DNA of 64,000 nucleotides from JAIBJN01 sp963830885 (GCA_963830885.1 CAWHOA010000008.1:1-64000); one strand, 5' to 3'. Positions 41,966 to 51,022 are shown, numbered from the stretch's first letter. Notes: generated from the letters alone by a model not told the origin. Made by a program: numbers and translations.

Positions 41966-44854
41966 ATGCCGCCGGCGAGTGTCGTTCCTTCGGGCGGAAC
42001 CACCGTCTCGCTCCTGGAGCGCGAGGCCCAGGTTGCGGCGCTCGAGGCATTGGCGGATGCGGCGCGGAGCGGCGGTGGGCGCTTGGCCGTGATCGAGGGG
42101 AGTGCGGGCATGGGCAAGACCCGTCTGCTCGCCGAGGCGCGCGCGATCGCCGGCGCAGCGGGGATGCGCGTGCTGGTGGCCCGCGGCGGCGAGTTCGAGG
42201 GCGAGTTTGCGTATGGGATCGTCCGGCAGCTGTTCGAGCCGCTGCTCGTGTCCGCCTCCCGGGATCTCCGCGCGGAGTTGCTCTCGGGGCCTGCCGCTCT
42301 CGTGGTGCCGCTCTTCGCCTCAGAGCTTGACGCTCCACAGGGCGTGCCCGCGGAGGGATCGTTCGCGATCCTTCACGGCCTCTACTGGCTTGCGGCCAAC
42401 GCCGCCTTTGAGCAGCCGACGCTCCTTGCGATCGATGACCTGCACTGGGCGGACACCGCCTCCTTGCAGTGGCTCGTCTACCTGATGCGAAGGCTGGAGG
42501 GAGTTCCGCTCCTCGTCGCTGTCGGCACCCGGCCGCCGGAGGGGGAGGGGCACGATCAGAATCTTGTTGCGGAGCTGATCGCCGATCCGGAGGTCGCCGC
42601 GGTTCGCCCCGAGCCGCTTGGGCGTGCTTCGATCGTGGTTTTGGCGCGCGAGTTGCACGGTTTGGAGCCCGACGAGGCTTTCTGCGCCGCGCTCGAAACG
42701 GTGACCGGCGGCAATCCGCTCTTCGTCGGCGCGGTGCTGGACGCGGTCGCGACGGAGGGAACGAGCCCGACCGCGGAGCACGTTTCTCGTCTGCTGGAGA
42801 TCGGGGCGCAGGGCGTTTCTCGCGCCGTCGGGCTTCGCCTCGCGCGCCTGTCGCCGGAGGCGCTTGCCCTCCTGCGCGCGGCCTCGGTCCTCGGTGACGG
42901 GGCCGAGCTGCGCCAGGCGGCCGAGCTCGCCGGCGTGGAGGTAGGCGAGCTTGGTGCGGCCGCGGCTGCGCTCGTTCGGCTCGACCTGCTTCGGCGCGAG
43001 GATCCGCTCGAGTTCTTCCACCCGGTCGTTCGCAGCGCCGTCTACGAGACGCTCGATGTGGTCGAACGGGACGCCGCCCACCGCTCGGCGGCTGAGCTGC
43101 TTCTCCAGGCTGACGTGCCGCCGGAGAGTGCGGCGGGGCACCTCCTCCGCGTCGCCCCACAGGCCGACCCGATCGTGGTCTCGACGCTCCGCCAAGCGGC
43201 CGAGCGTGCGCTCGCTGAGGGCGCGGCCGAGGCCGCAGTCGGGTACCTCAGCCGCGCGCTCGACGAGCAGGTTGATCCGGCTGCGCGGGCAGAGCTGCTC
43301 GTCGAGCTCGGCTTGGCGGAGCGGCGGACGAACGGCCCGGCAGCGGCCGACCACCTGCGCGCCGGTCTCGAGCTCCTCACCGACCCGGCACGCCGCGGCG
43401 AGGTCGCGCTCGAGCTCGGCCGCGCGCTCTACTTCACGAACCGGATCGGAGATGCTGTTGCGGTCTTCGAGCGGGCGCTCGACGAGGTCGACCGGGCCAG
43501 AGATCCGGACCTCCACGAGCAGCTTCTGGCGGAGCTGATCAGCTCGGCGTGGTGGCACCCGGAGACCTATCCGATCGCCGAGGCGCGGATCGCCAAGGTC
43601 GACCCGGATGCGCTCCACGGCGGCCTCGGCAGCGAGATCCTGCTCGCCACGATGGCGCAACACGAGTCCCGGCGGGCGCTGCACCGCGAGCACGGGATCG
43701 AGCTCGCCCGGCGCGCGCTCGCGCCCGGCAACCTGCTGGCGAGCGGCTCGATCGCGTTCTTTTACGCGGTCGTGACGTTATTCCGGGCCGGGTTGCTGGA
43801 CGAAGCGGTTCCCATCCTCGACCAGGAGGTCGCGCAGGCCCGCAGGCGCGGTGACATCTTCAACCTCGGGTTCATGTTGATGTGGCGCGGCTACTGTCAG
43901 ACCCGACGCGGCGATCTTCGAGCGGCGGTCGCAGATCTGAGGGAGGCGATCGATCTCAGCGTCGCGCACGGCGTTCTCATCGCCTGGCCGCACAACATTG
44001 GGTTCCTGGCGCATGCGCTCCTGGAGCAGGGCAACGCAGACGAAGCAGCCCGAGTCATCGACCAGGGTGACTTTCCAGAGCAGCTCCCGCTCGATCAGCT
44101 CCACCTCGTCTGGTTTCGGCTCATCCGCGGCCGTGTTCGCATCGAGACGGGAAGCCCCGAGCGGGGAGTCGAGGAGCTGCTCCAGGTTGGCGAGACCGCT
44201 CGGCTGGTCGCGTTCGACAATCCAAGCAGCGTGCCGTGGCGCAGCTGGGCCGCTGAAGGCCTTCGGCTGCTCGACCGAAACGACGAAGCGCGGGCGCTCG
44301 CCGACGAGGAGCTGGCGCTCGCTCGACGGTGGGGTGACCCGTGCGCGATCGGTGCCTCCGTGCGCGTGCTCGCCCTCGTTGAGGGCGGCGAGGCAGGGCT
44401 CGGGCGGCTCCGGGAGGCGGTCGAGGTGCTCGCAGGCTCGGAAGCTCGGCTGGAACACGCACGCGCCCTCGTCGACCTGGGCGCAGCCCTCCGCCGCGCC
44501 AACCAGCGAACCGAAGCACGCGAGCGGCTCGGGGAGGGCGTCGACCTCGCGCGCAAGGTCGGCGCGTTCGGGCTCGCCGAACGCGCGAACGAAGAGATCG
44601 CCGCCACCGGCGCGAGACCGCGAAGGATCCTCCAGACCGGGCTCGACGCCCTCACCGCAAGCGAACGCCGCGTCGCACAGCTCGCCGCCGAGGGCATGAG
44701 CAACAAGGAGATCGCGCAAACACTCTTCATCACGATCAAGACCGTCGAGGTGCACCTCAGCCACGCCTACCGAAAGCTCGAGATCAACTCCCGCACGCAG
44801 CTCGACAAAGCCCTCCTGACCCCCGGACCGAGCCCGACGCCCGCCTCCACCTAG
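41966..44854 (+). CDS. Large LuxR-family transcriptional regulator with AAA ATPase domain (LAL type)
   Basis: The 962-residue protein has an N-terminal ATPase (Walker A IEGSAGMGKTRLL near residue 40, Walker B LLAIDDLHWADT), a long TPR-like helical middle, and a C-terminal LuxR HTH (LTASERRVAQLAAEGMSNKE, IKTVEVHLSHAYRKL). Such regulators bind an inducer through the middle and need ATP. ATG 41966 was chosen; GTG 41963 and TTG 41957 are alternatives. TAAACT at 41930-41935 may be its -10 box. Targets unknown; the divergent reductase is one candidate. Confidence 0.9.
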   Translation: MPPASVVPSGGTTVSLLEREAQVAALEALADAARSGGGRLAVIEGSAGMGKTRLLAEARAIAGAAGMRVLVARGGEFEGEFAYGIVRQLFEPLLVSASRDLRAELLSGPAALVVPLFASELDAPQGVPAEGSFAILHGLYWLAANAAFEQPTLLAIDDLHWADTASLQWLVYLMRRLEGVPLLVAVGTRPPEGEGHDQNLVAELIADPEVAAVRPEPLGRASIVVLARELHGLEPDEAFCAALETVTGGNPLFVGAVLDAVATEGTSPTAEHVSRLLEIGAQGVSRAVGLRLARLSPEALALLRAASVLGDGAELRQAAELAGVEVGELGAAAAALVRLDLLRREDPLEFFHPVVRSAVYETLDVVERDAAHRSAAELLLQADVPPESAAGHLLRVAPQADPIVVSTLRQAAERALAEGAAEAAVGYLSRALDEQVDPAARAELLVELGLAERRTNGPAAADHLRAGLELLTDPARRGEVALELGRALYFTNRIGDAVAVFERALDEVDRARDPDLHEQLLAELISSAWWHPETYPIAEARIAKVDPDALHGGLGSEILLATMAQHESRRALHREHGIELARRALAPGNLLASGSIAFFYAVVTLFRAGLLDEAVPILDQEVAQARRRGDIFNLGFMLMWRGYCQTRRGDLRAAVADLREAIDLSVAHGVLIAWPHNIGFLAHALLEQGNADEAARVIDQGDFPEQLPLDQLHLVWFRLIRGRVRIETGSPERGVEELLQVGETARLVAFDNPSSVPWRSWAAEGLRLLDRNDEARALADEELALARRWGDPCAIGASVRVLALVEGGEAGLGRLREAVEVLAGSEARLEHARALVDLGAALRRANQRTEARERLGEGVDLARKVGAFGLAERANEEIAATGARPRRILQTGLDALTASERRVAQLAAEGMSNKEIAQTLFITIKTVEVHLSHAYRKLEINSRTQLDKALLTPGPSPTPAST

Positions 44855-44863
44855 TCGCCCGCC

Positions 44864-44881
44864 CGCCCCGACGTCGGGGCG
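44864..44881 (+). terminator. 18-bp perfect palindrome after the regulator gene
   Basis: CGCCCCGACGTCGGGGCG, 10 nt past the stop. It is fully self-complementary, so the hairpin must open a few central pairs. Confidence 0.45.
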
Positions 44882-45038
44882 CGGAAGAACATCAGGGGAC
44901 GAGGCTGGGGTCACCTCCGATGCGAATCCGCCCCTCCGGCACGCAGAGCCGGTGACGTCTCGCGCGCGGTTGAACCGATGAGTTCCGATCGCACGCCTGG
45001 TCACAAGGACATACACCATCCAGAAGGCGGGGGTGACG

Positions 45039-45605
45039 ATGGGCAAAGTGCGTTGGCACACGACGATGAGCCTTGACGGCTTCATCGCGGGACCGAACGA
45101 CGACATGCAATGGGTCTTTGGTTTCGACGACGGCGCAGGCGAGACGGTGGACGAGGTCGTGCGATCGACCGGAGCTCTGCTGGTCGGTCGGCGGACACAG
45201 GATGTCGAGGACCGGCTGCAACCCGGGTTCTACGGTGGCGCCTTTCGCGGACCCTTCTTTGTGCTGCGACACGATCCGCCCTCGGAGCCTCCGGCCGTGA
45301 AGGGGGTCACCGGCCGTTTCCTCGACATCGATATAGGGGAGGCGGTGACGGTCGCCAAAGAGGCTGCCGAGGGCAGCGACGTGGTCGTCCTGGGAGCGAA
45401 CGTCGCCAGGCAGTGTCTCGAGGCGGGACTCCTCGATGAGATCATCGTCCACGTTGCCCCCGTCCTCCTCGGGAACGGGATCCGCCTCTTCGAGCGCACC
45501 GACGGGGCGCCGGTGCAGCTCGCGCCGGTTTCCTCACGAAACGAGGGGCAGACGACGGTGTTGCGCTACTCGGTCCCACAGGAAGTCGCGGAGGAGCGAG
45601 CGTGA
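45039..45605 (+). CDS. RibD_C/dihydrofolate-reductase-family protein
   Basis: The 188-residue protein has RWHTTMSLDGFIAGPNDDMQ, STGALLVGRRTQDVEDRL, VVVLGANVARQCLEAGLLDE and HVAPVLLGNGIRLFE. It is the third paralogue of this reductase family in the window, nearer to the one at 26968 in its start than to that at 41071. ATG 45039 was preferred to GTG 45033. No partner gene gives a function. Confidence 0.85.
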   Translation: MGKVRWHTTMSLDGFIAGPNDDMQWVFGFDDGAGETVDEVVRSTGALLVGRRTQDVEDRLQPGFYGGAFRGPFFVLRHDPPSEPPAVKGVTGRFLDIDIGEAVTVAKEAAEGSDVVVLGANVARQCLEAGLLDEIIVHVAPVLLGNGIRLFERTDGAPVQLAPVSSRNEGQTTVLRYSVPQEVAEERA

Positions 45606-45663
45606 GACCCCTCGTGACCGGCCCTCACCATTCGGTTCACCGGCCCTGTCGTAATCCGAGCTT

Positions 45664-46848
45664 GTGAAACCGAAGGCTTGGCGGGTGCGTCGATGGTTCA
45701 TGGTCGCGGGCGGCCTCCTCGCCCTGCTCATTGCGGCGGTGCTCGGCGTCTACGTCTGGGCGTGGCGGTCGACCGACGACTCCACGATCGCTCGGGCCTT
45801 GATCTGGCGCGAGTCGGACGTGGGCGACCAGCAGAGATTTCCGGCCCGGCGCATACCGGCAGGTGGTGACCCGAGTCCTCTTCCTTCGGGCACCGAGGCG
45901 GATCTCACTCTCAGCAGGGAGGGGACGACGCTCGACGATTTCTTGCGCGAGACCGAGACCCTCGCGTTTGTCGCCGTCCACGACGACCGTATCGTGTACG
46001 AGAGCTACTTCGGCGGCTCTTCACGCGAGAGCCTGCTGACCTCGTTCTCCGCCGCGAAGTCGTTCGTGTCGACGCTCGTCGGGATCGCCATCGACGAGGG
46101 GCGGATCGGAAGCGTCGAGGATCCGGTGACCGACTACCTGCCCGAGCTGGCGGTGCGGGATCCCGACTTCCGAGAGATTACGCTGCGCCACCTGCTCACC
46201 ATGTCGTCCGGCATCCGGTACCGGGAGGGCGGCTTTCCGCGCCTCGGCGACGACACTTACACGTACTACGGAGTTGATTTGCGGGACGTCGCGCTGAACC
46301 GGACCCAAATCGAGCAGCCACCTGGATTAGCGTGGCACTACAACAACTACCACCCACTGCTGCTCGGGCTGGTGCTCGAACGCACAACCGAAACGTCCGT
46401 TTCCGACTTCATGGCCACGAGGGTCTGGAAGCCGCTTGGAGCCGAAGCCGATGCTTCGTGGAACCTCGACTCCGAAGGCTCCGGGTTCGAGAAGATGGAG
46501 AGTGGCTTCAACGCGAGGGCGGTCGACTACGCTCGTTTCGGCCAGCTCTTCCTCCACAACGGAGAGTGGAACGGCAGACGGATCGTCTCGGAGGATTGGG
46601 TGCGTGCCGCGACCCGCGCCGGCCCGGCCGCCGACCCGGCCTCCTACCACCAGTACCGATACTTCTGGTGGATCGACGTGGAGCAGCCGGAGCGCTTCTA
46701 CGCCCTCGGCAAGTACGGACAGTACATCTACGTGGCTCCCGACGCGGACGCGGTGATCGTTCGCCTCGGTAGCGACTGGGGGGTCGAGAACACAACCTGG
46801 TTGGCGACATTGCGCGACATCGCAGATCAGCTCAAGAGTCCACCGTGA
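45664..46848 (+). CDS. Membrane-anchored serine hydrolase (class C beta-lactamase family)
   Basis: The 394-residue protein has one N-terminal span (FMVAGGLLALLIAAVLGVYV) and an outward beta-lactamase/esterase domain. The motifs are Ser129-x-x-Lys132 (SFSAAKSF), Tyr226 in WHYNNYH, and a C-terminal GKYGQYIYV in the place of the KTG box. This family (AmpC-like, 6-aminohexanoate hydrolase-like) contains many esterases, so drug resistance should not be assumed. It follows the reductase gene after 58 nt. Confidence 0.85.
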   Translation: MKPKAWRVRRWFMVAGGLLALLIAAVLGVYVWAWRSTDDSTIARALIWRESDVGDQQRFPARRIPAGGDPSPLPSGTEADLTLSREGTTLDDFLRETETLAFVAVHDDRIVYESYFGGSSRESLLTSFSAAKSFVSTLVGIAIDEGRIGSVEDPVTDYLPELAVRDPDFREITLRHLLTMSSGIRYREGGFPRLGDDTYTYYGVDLRDVALNRTQIEQPPGLAWHYNNYHPLLLGLVLERTTETSVSDFMATRVWKPLGAEADASWNLDSEGSGFEKMESGFNARAVDYARFGQLFLHNGEWNGRRIVSEDWVRAATRAGPAADPASYHQYRYFWWIDVEQPERFYALGKYGQYIYVAPDADAVIVRLGSDWGVENTTWLATLRDIADQLKSPP

Positions 46849-46897
46849 CGGCGAATTCTTCCTGGGCGAACGCCGGATCAACGAGATGTGCAGCCGC

Positions 46898-46999
46898 TCA
46901 GTCGCTCTCGTACTCGTTGTGCCGGCGGAGCCAGAGCTGCCAGTCTTCCCCTTCGTCGCGGCCCTTCGGTGCGTGGTCGAGGATCGGGTAGTAGCCCAT
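46898..46999 (-). CDS. Very small hypothetical protein
   Basis: ATG 46999 with GGAG 6 nt before it encodes 33 residues, MGYYPILDHAPKGRDEGEDW, then QLWLRRHNEYESD. The composition is protein-like and the Shine-Dalgarno is good. It may be real or the end of a lost gene. Confidence 0.35.
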   Translation of the reverse strand: MGYYPILDHAPKGRDEGEDWQLWLRRHNEYESD

Positions 47000-47029
47000 G
47001 AGGAACTCCAATCCGCGCCAGGTCGTCGA

Positions 47030-47254
47030 GTACGTGTGGCAGACGGCGCCGTCGTCGTGATCGGAGCGTACGCCGACAACGGGGACTTCCTCGGCTTCCT
47101 GCGCGACCGCAACAACGGCGTCCTCTCGATCGACGGCCTCTGGGCGCTACTGCCCGGAACTGCCACGAGTGGAGGGACCAATGCGGTCTGGTTCAGTGCC
47201 GGTCCCGATGAAGAAACGCATGGCCTCGTCGGCATCATCCGCCCGGCGGGTTAG
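47030..47254 (+). pseudogene. C-terminal remnant of a TIGR03118-like secreted protein
   Basis: The frame reads GAYADNGDFLGFLRDRNNGV, SIDGLWALLPG and NAVWFSAGPDEETHGLVGII, matching the end of the TIGR03118 family (INAYDPxTGxFLGxLxDxxGxPIxIDGLWGLxFGNG...NTLFFTAGPxxExxGLFGxI). No complete N-terminal part precedes it. I take it as a leftover after deletion; the recognition is from memory. Confidence 0.45.
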
Positions 47255-47295
47255 CGCACCGACCCCGGGCCGCATCCGTCCGGATCACGCTGCTG

Positions 47296-47323
47296 CGCCC
47301 TGCCGAGACGTGCCGGCAGGGCG
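47296..47323 (-). terminator. Perfect 10-bp hairpin after the DUF4239 gene
   Basis: CGCCCTGCCG pairs with CGGCAGGGCG around 8 nt, 28 nt past the stop of the minus-strand gene. Confidence 0.6.
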
Positions 47324-47350
47324 TAGAGCGGGTAGGCCCAGCTGGGTCCC

Positions 47351-48166
47351 TCAACCGGCGAAGTCGGTGCACCGGATGACGGCTTGACCACGCTCCCGAT
47401 GCTCCCGTTCCATCTGCGCCAGCGTCCTCTCCATCGCGGTTGGTCGGATGCTGCCGCTCTTGTCCTCGTACGGCTTGTCGAGAAATCGCACCAGGACCAG
47501 CCCCGAGACGACGATGATCGCGACCGCGGCGATCATTGCTGCCTGCGTAACTGCGGACTCGTCACGATCTGCGAAGAGGGCGACCGAGGCGATCACCACC
47601 ACCGCGCCGATGATCAGGATCAACCAAATAACCGGGGGCACCAACCCTTCTGCTTTGCCTATCCGGCCCTGCCGTCCCTGTCGCCGCTCCTCGTTCAAGG
47701 CGAACCAATGTTCATAGGCGGCGGCCTGCTTGGCGTCGGTGACTGAGATCTGTTCGGCGGACTCCTCCATAGCCGAGACCCTCGCGTCCACCACCGAACT
47801 CGCTTCGCCTTCCCGCATCGCGGGCCACCCGTCCGAGATGACCTCGCGCGCATAGCAGATCATCTGCCCCTGCAGCTCCGCGCGGGTCGCCGTGCCGAAG
47901 GGCCCGGCGGCGTGGAACATCGCAAGCGTGGCGGTCGCCTCCTCCTCGGCGTCGGCCTTGGCGCCGCCGTAGCTCTCGAATGCGATGAAGAAGACGAATG
48001 CGACGATCACCATGTAGGCGGTGCCCGCCACCGTGTACACGGCACCCGCCGGAATCGGATCCTTGAAGAACGTTCCCGCGGGCGCGCGTCGACGGACGAG
48101 GAGCATCCCGGCCGCGCTCAGCGCAGCGGCTCCCACGATGATCAATGCGGCAAGCCAGAGTTCCAT
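47351..48166 (-). CDS. DUF4239-like (bestrophin-like) membrane protein
   Basis: The 271-residue protein has four hydrophobic spans: LWLAALIIVGAAALSAAGML, YTVAGTAYMVIVAFVFFIAF, VIWLILIIGAVVVIASVALF and AAMIAAVAIIVVSGLVLVRF. The long middle loop contains ATLAMFHAAGPFG and CYAREVISDGWPAM, as in DUF4239 proteins, which are thought to be related to bestrophin channels. It stands alone. Ion selectivity is unknown. Confidence 0.8.
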   Translation of the reverse strand: MELWLAALIIVGAAALSAAGMLLVRRRAPAGTFFKDPIPAGAVYTVAGTAYMVIVAFVFFIAFESYGGAKADAEEEATATLAMFHAAGPFGTATRAELQGQMICYAREVISDGWPAMREGEASSVVDARVSAMEESAEQISVTDAKQAAAYEHWFALNEERRQGRQGRIGKAEGLVPPVIWLILIIGAVVVIASVALFADRDESAVTQAAMIAAVAIIVVSGLVLVRFLDKPYEDKSGSIRPTAMERTLAQMEREHRERGQAVIRCTDFAG

Positions 48167-48493
48167 GTGGGCCTACGCTCGGAGGCGTGCAACCTATCTC
48201 AGCAGCGAGGGCCGTGCTCGCAAATGCTCGCACGGGTTCAGCCTTGCACCGGTAGTCAGAGGGTCTGCGCCGCCTCGAGTGTGATTGGCCGTCATCTTCC
48301 CGAGGGAACGGCGGCACGAATGGGGATCTCCGGCCGCCGCAGCCTTCTCTGTGCAGCCTTCTTCTGGCCCGGCCGTCGTGGTGCGGTTTGACACAACCCC
48401 GCCGGGGTAGAAGAAAGCCCGGCACCGATAGCGGAGGGTGGGAGATGCCAATTTGAGCGTCTCTATGCGACGGCAGTAGGTGGTCGAGCTCCT
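48167..48493. other. 327-nt gap without a recognised feature
   Basis: Both strands have short frames with no protein-like composition or ribosome site. I see no hairpin strong enough to name as a terminator. Confidence 0.4.
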
Positions 48494-49240
48494 CTATGGA
48501 ACCACCGTGACCAGACTCCCGTCGTTCTGTTCCGACGGCTTCCCCGATCGCACCACCCGTCCCGGCTCCAGCCCCCGCTCCCGGAGCCCGCGGATGAGGC
48601 ACGGCACCGCCTCCACCGTCCCGGCCAGTCGGTCGTGGAGCAGGATCAGGTCGCCGATGCGGGCCTTTTCGACGACCGTCTCGCAGACTTCTGCTGCCGG
48701 CTTGCCCTCGCCGTCGGGCGTGTCCCAGTCGCGCGGGTCGGCGCTGTAGCTCCACAGGGTCAGCGTCAGGCCCTCCTCCTCGACGATGGCGTCGATGCGG
48801 GTGTCGTGGGCACCGTACGGCGGGCGGAACAGCACCGGCTCGATGCCGATCTGCTCGAGCTCCTCGGTCGTCCCCCGGATCTGGCGCCAGACCTGCTGGT
48901 CGCTCAGGCTGAGCAGGTTCGCGTGGTCGTAGGAGTGGTTGCCGACGCCGTGCTCCTCGTCGGCCTCGCGCTCGACGATCTCCGGGTAGGCGTGGACGTT
49001 GGCGCCCTCGACGAAGAACGTCGCCGGCGTGTTGTAGACCTGCAGGACGTCGAGGAGCTGCGGCGTGAGCTCGGGATCCGGGCCGTCGTCGAACGTGAGC
49101 GCGACGTAGCCGGCCGGGTTGGGGAGCTGCTGTGACCCTGCCGGGGGCGTGGTCTCTGTCTCACCCGAGTCCTCTCCTCCGGCGCAGCCTGCGGCCAGGA
49201 GGGCCGCCAGCAGGGCCAGCCTACGAATCGCGTTCGGCAT
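48494..49240 (-). CDS. Polysaccharide deacetylase lipoprotein (NodB domain)
   Basis: The 248-residue protein has a lipoprotein leader (RRLALLAALLAAGC, lipobox AAGC) and a carbohydrate-esterase-4 domain: VALTFDDGPDPELTPQLLDV with catalytic Asp pair, GNHSYDHANL with the zinc His pair, FRPPYGAHD, and near the end DLILLHDR with the last His. It removes acetyl groups from peptidoglycan or another glycan outside the membrane. Its start overlaps the preceding gene's end by 20 nt, so the two are co-transcribed. Confidence 0.9.
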   Translation of the reverse strand: MPNAIRRLALLAALLAAGCAGGEDSGETETTPPAGSQQLPNPAGYVALTFDDGPDPELTPQLLDVLQVYNTPATFFVEGANVHAYPEIVEREADEEHGVGNHSYDHANLLSLSDQQVWRQIRGTTEELEQIGIEPVLFRPPYGAHDTRIDAIVEEEGLTLTLWSYSADPRDWDTPDGEGKPAAEVCETVVEKARIGDLILLHDRLAGTVEAVPCLIRGLRERGLEPGRVVRSGKPSEQNDGSLVTVVP

Positions 49241-49568
49241 ACGGAGCCGAAACGTACTTGGGCACGACCATCGACCACGCGTCGATGACGAGGTCGCGCA
49301 GCTCCTCCCACTCGATCGCGTCCAGCCGCACCTCGGCCCAGTTGAAGCGCAGGTCGGACTCACCCGGGAGCTGGAACTTGTCGGGCTCGGTCGCGACGAG
49401 CGCTTCGCGCCACTCCTTCGGAAAGGCGAACCCCAGCACGGTCTCGTCGGGGGAGAAGGCGAGCCACACGATCTGCCCGACGCGGAACTTGACGCGCCCG
49501 TGGACGTACGCCTCGGTCGTCCGGGGCAGGCTCAGCGCGAGTTCGCGAACGTCCTCGACGGTGATCAT
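49221..49568 (-). CDS. MmcQ/YjbR-family DNA-binding-like protein
   Basis: The 115-residue protein has VRELALSLPRTTEAYVHGRV, KFRVGQIVWLAF and ELRDLVIDAWSMVVPK, the form of the MmcQ/YjbR family, whose fold resembles DNA-binding or double-wing domains. No function is proven. It precedes and overlaps the deacetylase gene. Confidence 0.75.
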   Translation of the reverse strand: MITVEDVRELALSLPRTTEAYVHGRVKFRVGQIVWLAFSPDETVLGFAFPKEWREALVATEPDKFQLPGESDLRFNWAEVRLDAIEWEELRDLVIDAWSMVVPKYVSAPYAERDS

Positions 49569-49665
49569 CTCTGAAGCCCCAGAGTACGACGCCGGCAACC
49601 GCGTTGACTCTCCCCGAAGCTGGAGTAGAACGCGACTGCAAGCAACTGAAGGCGAGCCGCCACCG

Positions 49666-49809
49666 ATGTGTGGTCCGAAGTTGCTGCGGCACTCAGGGCA
49701 GGAAGGCCGGAAAGACCGGTACGCCGTCATGCGTCCTGAATTGAAGGGCATCAAGCCCGACAAGCTGGCCAAGCCGGTGGCCGACCAGCTCGAGAAGGCG
49801 TTCAAGTAG
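49666..49809 (+). CDS. Small basic hypothetical protein
   Basis: The frame from ATG 49666 gives 47 residues; a later ATG at 49729 gives only the well-formed C-terminal part RPELKGIKPDKLAKPVADQL. Lys-rich and soluble. Low support but natural composition in an otherwise empty gap. Confidence 0.35.
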   Translation: MCGPKLLRHSGQEGRKDRYAVMRPELKGIKPDKLAKPVADQLEKAFK

Positions 49810-49842
49810 TCGAGGAGAGGAGGCCGAGCGCGCGGCGGTCGT

Positions 49843-50286
49843 CTACGCCGCGCGCTCGGCGATATCCACGAGGTAGGCCGCCTGGAGCAGCCGCTCGAGG
49901 CGCCGCGCATCCGCGACGCCGAGGGTCTCGCTGACGAGCACGCCGAGCTCGTACGGGTAGGCGATCTCCGCGCGGTAGCCTGCGGAGTGGGGGAGGACGC
50001 GGCCCCAGAGCTGCACACGGCCGAGCGCGATCGGGTTCGGGAGGGCCGACTGGGCCCAGTCGGCCCACTCGAGCGCGGCCACACGCGTCTTGACCGCGTA
50101 GATCCCGCAACCGCAGTCGGGCTCGGGCCGGGAGTGCTCGGGGCAGTAGGACGTGAACGCCTCGCGCTCGGGCCAGGGGTCGCCGTAGACGCAGGACTCG
50201 AGCACGGGCTCTATGGCCTCGGTCTCGGGGTCGATGCGCAGGCGCCAGCTGCGCCAGGCCAGGACAGGCTCGTCGCGGCTGCTCAT
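49843..50286 (-). CDS. Conserved hypothetical protein of 147 residues
   Basis: The protein begins with LAWRSWRLRIDPETEAIEPV and has a Cys cluster, SYCPEHSRPEPDCGCGIYAV, followed by ALEWADWAQSALPNPIALGR. It resembles small proteins common in actinobacteria that bear a Cys-rich core and act in unknown ways. ATG 50286 overlaps the stop of the upstream 45-residue gene. Confidence 0.6.
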   Translation of the reverse strand: MSSRDEPVLAWRSWRLRIDPETEAIEPVLESCVYGDPWPEREAFTSYCPEHSRPEPDCGCGIYAVKTRVAALEWADWAQSALPNPIALGRVQLWGRVLPHSAGYRAEIAYPYELGVLVSETLGVADARRLERLLQAAYLVDIAERAA

Positions 50287-50420
50287 GCGGGCAAGAGCTC
50301 GGGTTGCCGCTCGGGCACCTGGGCCGGCTCCGGCACCTCGACCGGGCCGGGCAGGGGCTCGACCATCGGGATCACGTCGATCTCGGGCTCGAGCGCATCG
50401 GGTACGCCGATATCCGTCAC
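50283..50420 (-). CDS. Acidic Pro/Glu-rich microprotein
   Basis: GTG 50420 behind GAGGAAGTGATGGC encodes 45 residues (TDIGVPDALEPEIDVIPMVE...). The stop overlaps the next ATG (ATGA), which supports real translation and coupling to the Cys-rich protein. The sequence is nearly all Pro, Glu, Val and likely unfolded. Confidence 0.5.
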   Translation of the reverse strand: MTDIGVPDALEPEIDVIPMVEPLPGPVEVPEPAQVPERQPELLPA

Positions 50421-50725
50421 GCCATCACTTCCTCAGTTGTCGCTCGCATCCGTTCCCCGGATGCGAAGACCGCACGTAGGCGGTCGGGGCCGCAGATCTA
50501 TGGTCGCAGCGTGGTGCGAGTCTGCGTCGCGGTCAACCCCCCAGGAGGGCTAGGCGGGCCAGGAGGGATTGGCGGAACCTCGCTCGCTGTCGGGGTGCGA
50601 TGGTCGTTCCGAAACAAGAACGCAGGGAGCGTTCGTAGCCGGAGGCTACGGGCGCGACTGAGGACGCAGTCTTCGGGGCGAACAGCGCGGCCCGACGGCA
50701 CCGCCGCGGCTCCGCTGAGCCCTCC
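50421..50725. other. 305-nt gap without a recognised gene
   Basis: It contains a small hairpin GTAGCC-GGA-GGCTAC near 50637-50651 and two similar purine blocks (CCAGGAGGGCTAGGCGG and CCAGGAGGGATTGGCGG). Short frames on both strands lack protein-like composition. Confidence 0.4.
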
Positions 50726-51022
50726 TTAGCTGCGGCCCACGAGGCGGCCGATGGCGGCGACGAGCTCCTCGGTGCGCTCCTCGCGGAGCTCCTCCGAGCC
50801 TGGGCCGAGCACGCAGTGGCGCGTGTGGCCGTCGAGCAGCCCGAGCGCGACCTTCTCGAGGGCAGCCTCGATCGCGCTGATCTGGGTGATCACGTCGATG
50901 CAGTAGCGGTCGTCCTCGACCATGCGCTGGACGCCGCGAACCTGGCCCTCGATGCGCTTGAGCCGGGTGACGAGCTGCTCCTTGGAGGCGCTGTAGCCGC
51001 GCGTGGGGGTGGTATCCGCCAT
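50726..51022 (-). CDS. csoR: CsoR-family metal-sensing repressor
   Basis: The 98-residue all-helical protein has the CsoR layout KRIEGQVRGVQRMVEDDRYC, then DGHTRHC, giving the Cys-His-Cys copper site. It represses DNA in the apo form and leaves when Cu(I) binds. ATG 51022 is 6 nt past TACCAT, so it is nearly leaderless. It is divergent from a CopZ-like chaperone with a shared operator. A frmR-like non-copper sensor is less likely because CopZ adjoins. Confidence 0.88.
   Translation of the reverse strand: MADTTPTRGYSASKEQLVTRLKRIEGQVRGVQRMVEDDRYCIDVITQISAIEAALEKVALGLLDGHTRHCVLGPGSEELREERTEELVAAIGRLVGRS

Noticed and set aside
41928..43160. Open frame of 410 codons, Arg/Pro/Ala-rich, minus strand
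   Set aside because: Opposite the LuxR-family regulator; no protein-like pattern.
45664..46848. Antibiotic-resistance beta-lactamase
   Set aside because: The KTG box is replaced and a membrane anchor is present; the family includes many esterases.
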